DNA of 64,000 nt, taken from JAXGZG01 sp040771825 (GTDB lineage Bacteria > Bacillota > Sulfobacillia > Fermentithermobacillales > Fermentithermobacillaceae). The notes below the pieces were generated by a model. The model was given only the letters and a program-made list of their open reading frames with translations. It did not search any database and was not told the DNA's origin. Shown piece by piece: positions 57,805 through 64,000 of this stretch (its first letter is position 1; every line of letters begins with the position of its first letter). The position numbers and the translations under genes are program-made. The stretch spans positions 310,001 to 374,000 of the forward strand of contig JAXGZG010000002.1 in assembly GCA_040771825.1 (NCBI GenBank), given 5' to 3'.

Positions 57805-58332
57805 CTATAAGCCTGGAAGTCGCCTGCAAATCCACTCATCGGCGATCTTTGCAGCCGCCTCCGGGCTCAACTTCGAGTTGTCCAAGAGCCGGATTGGCGG
57901 CTCCGTCTCGTCTGCGTGCCGCTTAAGCCAGGCGTTGAACTCCACTGAAGCCCTTATCCAGTTGGCGTCGGCAATTCCCCGTCTTGACCTTAACCGGTCT
58001 ACCAGGACGTCATCGTCGCAGACAACCGCCAGGTAGTGAACGTTGGTGAAGCTCCCTCGTTCCCTGCACTGCTCAAATTGTTTGGGGATGGCGCAACCGC
58101 ACAGTACAATAGGTAGGCCGATTTGGGATATGTTCTTACAGACCCGCATCCAAAGCTCTCGGTACCGCCGATAATCGTCGTCGGGGGTATTGTAGACGTC
58201 GTGCCACAGGAGATCGCTCTCCATAGCGATGTACTTCTCCTCGTTCCGAAAGAGCACCTCGCACATGGAAGATTTACCGATGCCGCTCGCTCCCGTGATG
58301 ATGAACAGTGGTGCCATCTTCGTAGGGTTCAC
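57805..58332 (-). CDS. P-loop ATPase/kinase-like protein (AAA_33 type)
   Basis: 175 residues from GTG 58332, with GGTGAT upstream. Walker A is ITGASGIGKSSMCE (residues 12-25). The segments AMESDLLWHDVYNTPDDDY and IVLCGCAIPKQFEQC fit small-molecule kinases, followed by VVCDDDVLVDRLRSRRG, a lid-like region with Arg residues. Substrate unknown. A 32-codon frame ending at 58348 on the same strand lies just upstream. Confidence 0.75.
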   Translation of the reverse strand: MNPTKMAPLFIITGASGIGKSSMCEVLFRNEEKYIAMESDLLWHDVYNTPDDDYRRYRELWMRVCKNISQIGLPIVLCGCAIPKQFEQCRERGSFTNVHYLAVVCDDDVLVDRLRSRRGIADANWIRASVEFNAWLKRHADETEPPIRLLDNSKLSPEAAAKIADEWICRRLPGL

Positions 58333-58526
58333 AGGATCACCTTCTAGTCATTTCGGTGTCCTATACGGGTTCAGTGGCGGGAGTTGGATGTCCTCTTCGG
58401 AAACTTCATGTCTGACTTCCGGATCTTTCGGTCTGAACGCGGTCAATAACTGACTACGTTACGGGGCTGCATCAGCGAAATTTGACCGACTGCCGGGATT
58501 GGGGACAGAGCATACTGTGCCTATGT

Positions 58527-59270
58527 CTAGCCGCCCATTATTCTCGATAGCACGATGTTTACCACCACGCCCGCCACTGCTCCGAGAGTTCCGCTGTGGT
58601 TCACCGCGAGCTCTTGGGAATCCGGTATGAGCTCATCGAATGTGATAAACAGCATGGCACCTGCCGCGAAGGACATGCAAGCGGCCAGGACGGCAGGCGA
58701 GACCCCACCGATTAGCGCGCCGATAATGCCCCCGATCAAAGTGGGTGTCCCGGCCAGACTCGCTGCCCGGATGATAGCAGGAGAGGGTTTTCCCAACACC
58801 TTCAGCGGTCCAGCCACCGCGATTCCTTCCGGTATGTTGTGCAGCATGATCATTAGTGCGACCTGCAATCCGATATGAGTGCCGGCAGTCAGGCCAGCCC
58901 CTACCGCCAATCCCTCGGGGATGTTGTGCATGGCTATGCCTATGGTGACAACCAGCGATGCTCTTTCTAGCTTCGAAACCGGCCCCTCGGATGACACGTG
59001 GTGCATATGGGGGAGAACTAGGTCGATTGCCATAGTGGCCACACACCCCGCCAAGAAGCCAACAAGGGGGACAAGAGTGCCGCCAATCTCAAACGCCTCT
59101 GGCATCAGGTCGAAGGCAACAACCGAAACCATGACTCCGCCAGCGAAACCCAGAAGAAATGAAAGAACGCGTCTGGTTGGAGTTCCAAGACACGTTACGA
59201 TCAGTCCGCCCAGACCTGTTCCGACGATTCCTACAATGCTTACAACGAAAATTGACCTCATCAGGCTCAT
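58527..59270 (-). CDS. ZIP family divalent metal transporter
   Basis: Inner-membrane metal uptake carrier of the ZIP family, 247 residues with about eight segments. ATG 59270 has GGAGGG upstream. Two copies of the metal-binding HNIPEG motif are seen (MHNIPEGLAVGAG and LHNIPEGIAVAGP), plus the histidine-rich loop PHMHHVSSEG. It is divergent from the DtxR/MntR-type regulator, which probably controls it in response to zinc, manganese or iron; the metal is inferred, not shown. Confidence 0.94.
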   Translation of the reverse strand: MSLMRSIFVVSIVGIVGTGLGGLIVTCLGTPTRRVLSFLLGFAGGVMVSVVAFDLMPEAFEIGGTLVPLVGFLAGCVATMAIDLVLPHMHHVSSEGPVSKLERASLVVTIGIAMHNIPEGLAVGAGLTAGTHIGLQVALMIMLHNIPEGIAVAGPLKVLGKPSPAIIRAASLAGTPTLIGGIIGALIGGVSPAVLAACMSFAAGAMLFITFDELIPDSQELAVNHSGTLGAVAGVVVNIVLSRIMGG

Positions 59271-59303
59271 TTGTGCTTATCCCTCCAACCCGCAGGCAAA
59301 AAT

Positions 59304-59319
59304 GTTAGTCACGCCTAAC
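59304..59319. promoter_or_regulatory. Palindromic operator candidate, ZIP side
   Basis: GTTAG-TCACGC-CTAAC: 5-bp perfect half-sites typical of DtxR/IdeR operators (TTAG...CTAA). It lies 34 nt upstream of the ZIP start codon and next to an AT-rich TATGATATAATCATA that may be the promoter region. Confidence 0.55.
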
Positions 59320-59402
59320 TATGATATAATCATACTGCAAATCAGTGCGCATTGGTAGTGGTCTGATCTTGAATGTAGCTGAAGTTGTTCTGAACTTGAG
59401 CA

Positions 59403-59418
59403 TGTTCTAATTTGAACA
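59403..59418. promoter_or_regulatory. Palindromic operator candidate, regulator side
   Basis: TGTTC-TAATTT-GAACA, 22 nt before the regulator start. An overlapping GTTCTGAAC at 59387-59395 repeats the half-site. Different from the ZIP-side site. Confidence 0.45.
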
Positions 59419-59439
59419 GGGCACATTCGGGTTTGGGGG

Positions 59440-59835
59440 GTGAGCCAATCGCTGTCATCGTCTATTGAGGACTACCTCGAGGCAATCCTGGCGCTTACTG
59501 AAAGCGGTGAGCCTGTAAGGGTCACCGATGTGGCCAAGAAGCTTGGTATCGCAAAACCCAGCGTCACAGAGGCGGTTAGGACCCTCCGGGATCGGGGCTT
59601 AGTAACTCAGAAACCATACGGACGGATTTTCCTGACTGCTGAGGGACTCATGCAGTCCGCACGCGTGAGAAAGAGGCATGTTGTCTTGCGGACGTTCCTT
59701 CAGGATGTGCTTGGCGTCAACGAGGAGCAAGCTGAGATTGACGCTTGCCGGATAGAGCACGTAGTGAGCACCGAGACCATGGACAAGATCGTGGCTTTCC
59801 TGGAGCAAGATCAGACAGCGGGGCAGCAGTTCTAG
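59440..59835 (+). CDS. DtxR/MntR family metal-dependent regulator
   Basis: 131 residues from GTG 59440. N-terminal winged helix: SIEDYLEAILALTESGEPVRVTDVAKKLGIAKPSVTEAVR (in two pieces), then a dimerisation helix domain with metal-site residues (CRIEHVVSTETMDKI, where Cys, Glu and His could be ligands; also KRHVVLRTFL). No C-terminal SH3 domain, so it is the short MntR-like class. Divergent from a ZIP transporter, its likely target. The site with MntR-type ligands may bind manganese or another metal. Confidence 0.9.
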   Translation: MSQSLSSSIEDYLEAILALTESGEPVRVTDVAKKLGIAKPSVTEAVRTLRDRGLVTQKPYGRIFLTAEGLMQSARVRKRHVVLRTFLQDVLGVNEEQAEIDACRIEHVVSTETMDKIVAFLEQDQTAGQQF

Positions 59836-59903
59836 ATATCGCGGCTCCCGCATTCCTAAGTACTGACCGTAATGTATGCCCCAAAAGTCGCCGAGGGAAG
59901 CGG

Positions 59904-60440
59904 GTGGCGAGTGTGAGCAACCGCCGGAAGACCCTTGGCGTCCTGGTCGTGGAGGATGAGGTCTGGCGCTACTACGGAGACGCTTCCACGGTCTGGGGGC
60001 CGAAGTGCTCCAGGTGCAGGGATTACGTGATTCGGGAGGGGCGCCCTGCTGAGGAGACTCTGGCATGCTGGAAGGTTGAAGTCTGGGGTCGTGGGGTCCT
60101 AGCAAAGTTCTTGGGGCCGATAACCCTTGAGGGGATGGCCGAGAATCTGGCGCTAGAGCATTCGGCAATATCAAAAGTCTCAAAATCGGAGATTCGTGTC
60201 GAGCGGACCGGCATCCCCGAATCGGGTTACCCCTCTTGTGACATTGACCGGCTCCTTATGCTATACGCCGAGACTCCAAGCCAGAGAGATGCCATGCGGA
60301 GGGCTTTGTGCGACATCCTCGGACTCGATGCCCGTTTTTCGGAGACGATACCGGTTCGACGAGGATGCTGGCTATACGACGACATTTTGGGCCCTTGGAC
60401 TGCGTGGTCCCAAGACATCGGACCAAAGGCAGTGGACTGA
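59904..60440 (+). CDS. Hypothetical protein with Cys pairs
   Basis: About 178 residues from GTG 59904 (GAGGGAAG upstream; GTG 59913 is an alternative). I do not recognise a family. Features: a first segment TLGVLVVEDEVWRYYGDAS, then CSRC and another Cys in TLACWKVEVWG, suggesting a metal site or zinc knuckle; a later Pro/Tyr rich part and a Cys-rich C-terminus (VRRGCWLYDDILGPWTAW). It sits 68 nt after the metal regulator, same strand, with a long inverted repeat after its stop. Confidence 0.6.
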   Translation: MASVSNRRKTLGVLVVEDEVWRYYGDASTVWGPKCSRCRDYVIREGRPAEETLACWKVEVWGRGVLAKFLGPITLEGMAENLALEHSAISKVSKSEIRVERTGIPESGYPSCDIDRLLMLYAETPSQRDAMRRALCDILGLDARFSETIPVRRGCWLYDDILGPWTAWSQDIGPKAVD

Positions 60441-60447
60441 AGGACAA

Positions 60448-60479
60448 GGCTTGAGCCCGCCAGTTTTGGGGCTCAAGCC
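60448..60479 (+). terminator. Hairpin after the hypothetical gene
   Basis: GGCTTGAGCCC (60448-60458) pairs GGGCTCAAGCC (60469-60479) with a 10-nt loop. An 11-bp perfect stem but without a T run, so it may be a terminator or mRNA-stabilising hairpin. Confidence 0.5.
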
Positions 60480-60599
60480 GGAAGTTGTTGGGGTAACCCT
60501 GCTAATCGTCACCCATCGCAACTCTTGGGATGTCTAGGGTTCAGACCTCGGGCTTGCCGTCATCATCGTCATCGTGGTCATCGTCGTCAGCCCGGACGG

Positions 60600-61460
60600 T
60601 TAGCGCACTTGGGTGTACTTTCCGTTCCACGTATCATGTCCGTCCCGGCCCTTCCATGGACCGGAATTCTGCAGAAGCCAGTCGATTCCTTTAGTGACTT
60701 CGAGATGACTGCCTGTCCGGTGCGGGGTGTGCTCCAACACCGCATATATGTCCCTATCCATGCTTCTTAAGACGCTAAGCATGTCCTTTATTGGGACGTT
60801 GCCATTTTCCGAAACGGGGGTCCAGTAATGGCGCGTCCCGCCCGCCCAAACATGATGCAGGTGAACAACATCGCACCACGGGGCCAGGTGGGAGAACAGC
60901 CGTTCCCACTGTCCGCGCAGATTGCGGCACGCCAGATGGATGTCTCCTACGTCAAGGCAAAGAGACAAGTCCCATTCAATCAGCTCTTGCTGGGATACAG
61001 ACCACAGAAGGACGAAGGCGGAAGGGTCTTTGCGCGGGCCGAGTTTGGGCTCGCAGACCACCTTGACACCATATTCTTCCTCAAGCCACTTGATGCGGGC
61101 CACAGACTCGCGGAGTCGGTGCGGTCCTACATTGCGGCCGCCTGTATCCCAGAGGTAAGGGAAATGCACCAATACGTACGACAGTTCATTGTCAGCCGCC
61201 ATGCTAAGGTTACGCTCTAGTTCGTCCCAGGCGGCCTCGCCATTTAGAAGTAGGCCGTGCCGGTCATCCGTACGAAATAAAGGGGTATGTAGGCCGAGCT
61301 CCAGATTGGTTCGCCGGCACTTGCCGACCAGATAATCGAGGTCCGCCAGGCATGCTATATCTCCGATTTCCAGGGCCTGAGTGTGCCACTGGAACAACTC
61401 GGGAAGGCGGATGCTGTCGGATCCAACGTTTCTGCTAGAAAAGGATAAAATGAAAGCCAT
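60600..61460 (-). CDS. Sugar phosphate isomerase/epimerase-like TIM barrel
   Basis: AP-endonuclease-2 type TIM barrel, 286 residues. ATG 61460 has GGAGGTG upstream. Conserved positions: LGLHTPLF (His), VVCEPKLG (Glu), LCLDVGDIHLA (Asp, His), VVHLHHVW (His) and VLEHTPH (Glu, His), the pattern for metal ligands in the xylose isomerase-like family. Substrate cannot be told. A short Asp-rich open frame follows in another frame. Confidence 0.85.
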   Translation of the reverse strand: MAFILSFSSRNVGSDSIRLPELFQWHTQALEIGDIACLADLDYLVGKCRRTNLELGLHTPLFRTDDRHGLLLNGEAAWDELERNLSMAADNELSYVLVHFPYLWDTGGRNVGPHRLRESVARIKWLEEEYGVKVVCEPKLGPRKDPSAFVLLWSVSQQELIEWDLSLCLDVGDIHLACRNLRGQWERLFSHLAPWCDVVHLHHVWAGGTRHYWTPVSENGNVPIKDMLSVLRSMDRDIYAVLEHTPHRTGSHLEVTKGIDWLLQNSGPWKGRDGHDTWNGKYTQVR

Positions 61461-62049
61461 GGTTCACCTCCGACACCGGTAATGTCATTAACAGAAAGTA
61501 GGCCAAACAAAGTCCTACCGGACTTGGCCGAGCATAAGAGCTGCGGGGTGGTTATGTGCGACGCGGTTTAAGCACGGTCGTAATGCCCCGCAACTACCAG
61601 CACTGATGACGCCATGTGGGAGACGCAGCGTGCTGCTTGCCTCCTGTTACCACGCGGCGGTCACAGTGCCGCAGGGTGAACAACCCATCGTTCTCCGGGT
61701 AGTACAGATCCATTCCTCTTCGACCGATGGAAAATGGTTTTCAGCCAGTCACCTCTCAAGTTCAAGCCTGACTTTCTCTAGGCTCCATACAGACAAGAGC
61801 AACACCTCGCCTTCGGTAGAGGGAATTCTATCCATTGTGCGAATCTCCTTCTTTTTGGGATGCAAATTCGCAGAATTGTGTCGAAAGACAGGTAAGCCTG
61901 ACGGAAGGTGGAGGTTTGTGAGGCTTCATTTCCAACATGTTTTGCTGTTCACAAATCACAATTGGATGTGCCCTCACCTTTTCCTACCGGCCCATTCCCC
62001 CGTTTTATCCCTTAGATCCCACAGTCTTTGCTCTGCAGCAAAGGCAGTG
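61461..62049. other. Intergenic region with one mini-ORF
   Basis: A gap of about 600 nt before the tRNA promoter. A plus-strand frame from 61606 has no coding character (overlaps promoter and tRNA). On the minus strand there is a hairpin GGCCAAGTCC-GGTA-GGACT with a following TTTGGCC tract (61502-61530), then no recognisable RNA family. Confidence 0.4.
61749..61835 (-). CDS. Possible 28-residue small protein
   Basis: ATG 61835 on the minus strand follows GAAGGAG with a 9-nt spacer. The predicted product begins MDRIPSTEGEVLL and ends KVRLELER; it has an acidic and an amphipathic half (LLLSVWSLEKVRL). No homologue is known to me. It lies upstream of the TIM-barrel gene and in the same direction, and could be a leader peptide or a free small protein. 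Confidence 0.35.
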   Translation of the reverse strand: MDRIPSTEGEVLLLSVWSLEKVRLELER

Positions 62050-62078
62050 TTGACGAGGGATACGTGCCTGGTTATAAT
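62050..62078 (+). promoter_or_regulatory. Sigma-A promoter of the tRNA-Met/Lys operon
   Basis: TTGACG (62050-62055), 17-nt spacer, TATAAT (62073-62078); start of tRNA-Met is 16 nt later. Near-consensus. Confidence 0.85.
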
Positions 62079-62093
62079 GAAAATTGCTTGCGT

Positions 62094-62170
62094 GGCGGCG
62101 TAGCTCAGTTGGCTAGAGCATACGGTTCATACCCGTAGAGTCACTGGTTCGAATCCAGTCGCCGCTACCA
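62094..62170 (+). tRNA. tRNA-Met (CAT), elongator type
   Basis: Acceptor GGCGGCG pairs CGCCGCT (G-U at the first pair), anticodon loop TTCATAC gives CAT, T-loop TTCGAAT, CCA encoded. The sequence fits elongator Met rather than initiator. Confidence 0.93.
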
Positions 62171-62176
62171 GTGCAT

Positions 62177-62251
62177 GGGCCATTAGCTCAACGGTAGAGC
62201 ATCCGACTCTTAATCGGGGGGTTGAAGGTTCGAATCCTTCATGGCCCACCA
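62177..62251 (+). tRNA. tRNA-Lys (CTT)
   Basis: Acceptor GGGCCAT pairs ATGGCCC, anticodon loop CTCTTAA gives CTT, T-loop TTCGAAT, CCA encoded. 6 nt after tRNA-Met. Confidence 0.95.
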
Positions 62252-62283
62252 GCATAACCCCAGCAAGTAAGCCACAATGACAT

Positions 62284-62308
62284 GAGCCTCAAGGCTCGTT
62301 TTCTATTT
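62284..62308 (+). terminator. Intrinsic terminator after the tRNAs
   Basis: GAGCC-TCAA-GGCTC (62284-62297) followed by GTTTTCTATTT. Confidence 0.75.
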
Positions 62309-62330
62309 CGGGATCTGTTTTGCCGTTCAA

Positions 62331-63209
62331 ATGCAGTTGGCCGTGACTGGGCAGCGTGGCGCCCACCTTGACGCTCACTTGCCGTTTGCGCTCGGCGCAA
62401 TACTAACGGCATTCCTGGGGGGGGACACGATGCTCCGGGTCCTCGTGGCCTTCGTGTGCATAGACTACATCACCGGAGTCATCGCCGGAGCACGAGGCAT
62501 CATCAAGAAGATCCCGCTCCCCATCATCTCAAGCAAAAGGGTGATGCTGGTGAAGAAGTCACTGGAGTGCCCGGTCCCGCTCGTTGAGGACCTCATACCG
62601 CTGGGTCGCAGTAATCGACCTGGTGGAGTGATGGCCACTAAGTACGTCACCATCCACGACACGGGCAACCCAAGTACCGGTGCCAATGCTAGGGCCCACG
62701 CATCCTATCTCAAGGGCGATGACGCGGCCAAGGCCCCGGTGTCCTGGCACTTTACTGTCGATGACCAGGGAGCAGTACAGCATCTGCCTCTCAATGAACA
62801 CGGATGGCACGCAGGTGATGGCCATGGTCCAGGCAATATGACGTCAATGGCCATAGAGATATGCGAGAACGTGGACGGAGATCGGTCTAAAGCCGAAGCC
62901 AATGCCGCCAAACTGGTGGCCTGGTTGCTGGTGACGTTCGGGCTGGACGCTGCTAACGTCGTGCCTCACAAGCATTGGGGAGACAAGCAGTGTCCTCATA
63001 TCCTCTTAGGTCGGTGGGACCAATGGCTCGAAGAAATCAGTTCCATCAAAGGTTCGTACGACAGACTCAACAAGTGGAACCCTGAGGCCGAACTTGTTCT
63101 CATGGCCAGGGACGGTCTAGTAGATTCTGAGCATCCCCATGCTGAAAAAGTGACGTGGGGAGAGTTTGCAACGGTCATCAATCGGCTGCGGCACGTGAGG
63201 CCTCGCTAA
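62331..63209 (+). CDS. Holin fragment fused to N-acetylmuramoyl-L-alanine amidase (phage remnant)
   Basis: 292 codons combining two phage lysis proteins. Residues about 25-65 match the start of a phage holin family (FLGGDTMLRVLVAFVCIDYITGVIAGA). From about residue 72 the amidase begins: PVPLVEDLIPLGRSNRP, then KYVTIHDTGNPSTGANARAHASYLKGD, SWHFTVDDQGAVQHLPLNEHGWHAGDGHGPG, VPHKHWGDKQCPHIL; the zinc ligands are His, His and Cys. ATG 62331 has no ribosome site; ATG 62544 with AAAGGG nearby may be the true start of the amidase. It lies next to tRNA-Lys, a usual prophage neighbour. It looks like a deletion joined holin and endolysin. Confidence 0.8.
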   Translation: MQLAVTGQRGAHLDAHLPFALGAILTAFLGGDTMLRVLVAFVCIDYITGVIAGARGIIKKIPLPIISSKRVMLVKKSLECPVPLVEDLIPLGRSNRPGGVMATKYVTIHDTGNPSTGANARAHASYLKGDDAAKAPVSWHFTVDDQGAVQHLPLNEHGWHAGDGHGPGNMTSMAIEICENVDGDRSKAEANAAKLVAWLLVTFGLDAANVVPHKHWGDKQCPHILLGRWDQWLEEISSIKGSYDRLNKWNPEAELVLMARDGLVDSEHPHAEKVTWGEFATVINRLRHVRPR

Positions 63210-63241
63210 TATCCCGCATGGAACAATCCATAGTGTCGGAT

Positions 63242-63270
63242 GCCCCCGGCCGAAAGGTCGGGGGCGTATT
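63242..63270 (+). terminator. Intrinsic terminator after the amidase
   Basis: GCCCCCGGCC-GAAA-GGTCGGGGGC (63242-63265) with GNRA loop, then GTATTACT. Confidence 0.7.
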
Positions 63271-63324
63271 ACTCGAAGCGTACGTTCCTCTAGCGTGCAG
63301 AAAAAAGATGGAGGGTTTCTCCCT

Positions 63325-63489
63325 TCATTCCTCCACGGGCTCAAAATCGCTCTTGCCGGCGAAACAGACAGGGCACTGCCAGTCATCGGGCAGGTCCTCA
63401 AACGAAGTGCCGGGGGCGATACCGCCGTCAGAGTCGCCCTGCTCGGGGTCGTAGACATAGCCGCAGATGGTGCACCTGTGTTTTTTCAT
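63325..63489 (-). CDS. Rubredoxin
   Basis: 54-residue electron carrier with one Fe(Cys)4 site: CTICGYVYDPEQGD and CPVCFAGKSDFEP, with the usual ligand spacing. ATG 63489 has GAGGAGG upstream; a longer frame from 63513 is unneeded. Typical of anaerobes for oxygen and peroxide detoxification. No partner gene adjacent. Confidence 0.97.
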   Translation of the reverse strand: MKKHRCTICGYVYDPEQGDSDGGIAPGTSFEDLPDDWQCPVCFAGKSDFEPVEE

Positions 63490-63610
63490 CTTGTTTCCTC
63501 CTCGCTCTGCCAACTGTCAAGAGAATTCGCGTCACTTAATCTGATTCCAGTTGTACCAGTTCCCCACATTTTTCATACGAGGCGTTGCTAAATACCGCTA
63601 ATACCAGCCG

Positions 63611-64000
63611 CTACTTCTTCAATAGGTCCCGTATCTCGGTAAGGAGAACTTCCTCCTTGGAAGGAGCAGGCGGGGCAGCCGGAACGGTTGGAGCAGGGGC
63701 TTCGGCCTTCTTAAGCGCGTTGATCGCCTTCACAACGGCGAAGATGGACAACGCAATTATCAGGAAATCGACGATACTTTGGATGAAGGCGCCGTATCTT
63801 ATGGCGGCCTCGCCCACAGTGATCTGTAGGGACTCGAAACTCACGCCTCCAAGTAGAAGCCCTACCAGCGGCATGATTACATCCTGTACTAGCGATGTGA
63901 CGATCTTCCCGAAAGCGCCGCCAATCACCACACCGACGGCGAGATCGAGTACATTGCCCTTCATAGCGAACTTCTTGAACTCCTCCAAAGTGCGGGTCAT
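63611..64000 (-). CDS. mscL: Large-conductance mechanosensitive channel
   Basis: 129 residues, ATG exactly at the window edge (63998-64000). N-terminus EEFKKFAMKGNVLDLAVGVVIGGAFGKIVTSL, given here as two parts (EEFKKFAMKGNVLDLAVG; VVIGGAFGKIVTSL), is the family signature; second membrane helix FIQSIVDFLIIALSIFAVVK. An Ala/Pro-rich linker precedes the C-terminal helix LLTEIRDLLKK. Protects cells from osmotic down-shock. Upstream sequence is outside the window. Confidence 0.95.
   Translation of the reverse strand: MTRTLEEFKKFAMKGNVLDLAVGVVIGGAFGKIVTSLVQDVIMPLVGLLLGGVSFESLQITVGEAAIRYGAFIQSIVDFLIIALSIFAVVKAINALKKAEAPAPTVPAAPPAPSKEEVLLTEIRDLLKK

Noticed and set aside
61540..61720. Possible riboswitch upstream of the TIM-barrel gene
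   Set aside because: I compared with cobalamin, c-di-GMP and moco type motifs and could not match the conserved core; left as unassigned.
61606..62103. 165-codon plus frame before tRNA-Met
   Set aside because: Runs through the promoter and into the tRNA; low-complexity Ser/Cys-rich composition and no ribosome site.

Overview
The window comes from an endospore-forming, Gram-positive anaerobe of the Bacillota, most likely Clostridia or a deep-branching relative. Evidence is the conserved tmk-to-yabR gene order, spore genes (spoVT, spoVB, yabP, yabQ, splB), an SLH-anchored surface protein and anaerobe-type enzymes (aldehyde ferredoxin oxidoreductase, rubredoxin). GC content is moderate to high, start codons are very often TTG or GTG, and Shine-Dalgarno sites are strong. 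I cannot name the species.

Layout. 1-2.4 kb: a DUF6754 membrane protein (minus, cut by the window edge) and a spore photoproduct lyase. 2.5-7.5 kb: a T-box leader, with specifier and discriminator pairing that both point to tRNA-Trp, ahead of a LIV-type amino acid ABC transporter whose permease LivM and both ATPases are one polypeptide. 7.5-15.4 kb: a C69 dipeptidase, TrkA/TrkH potassium uptake, a membrane-anchored cyclophilin, a MoaD-like protein with a tungsten-type aldehyde oxidoreductase, and an IS30-like transposase remnant. 15.6-21 kb: an rRNA operon 16S-Ile-Ala-23S with clear processing stems, a chain of hairpins after 23S, and a 5S gene that stops after about 70 nt.

21.3-47 kb: the housekeeping and sporulation block that flanks the origin in Bacillus: tmk, darA, holB, ricT, rsmI, abrB, metG, tatD, a 3D/G5 cell-wall protein, rsmA, ykuK-like, veg, a trypsin-like protein, ispE, a MobA-like nucleotidyltransferase, glmU, prs, rplY, pth, mfd, spoVT, spoVB, mazG, hup, rqcP, then an inverted divIC/HTH/yabQ/yabP cluster, and yabR. 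The order is as in Bacillus, but rnmV, purR, spoVG and fin are missing from their usual slots.

47-64 kb is accessory: tRNA-Leu, a DegV protein, a roughly 3,060-residue SLH surface protein split by a one-base frameshift in a G5 run, a P-loop kinase, a ZIP metal transporter divergent from a DtxR/MntR-type regulator with palindromic operators between them, an unknown protein, a TIM-barrel isomerase, tRNA-Met and tRNA-Lys, a fused holin/amidase phage remnant, rubredoxin and MscL.

Most calls rest on recognising family motifs by eye; no database search was run. The most useful leads are the Trp-type T-box on a fused LIV transporter, the truncated 5S gene with its hairpin array, the broken giant surface protein, and the metal regulator operators.
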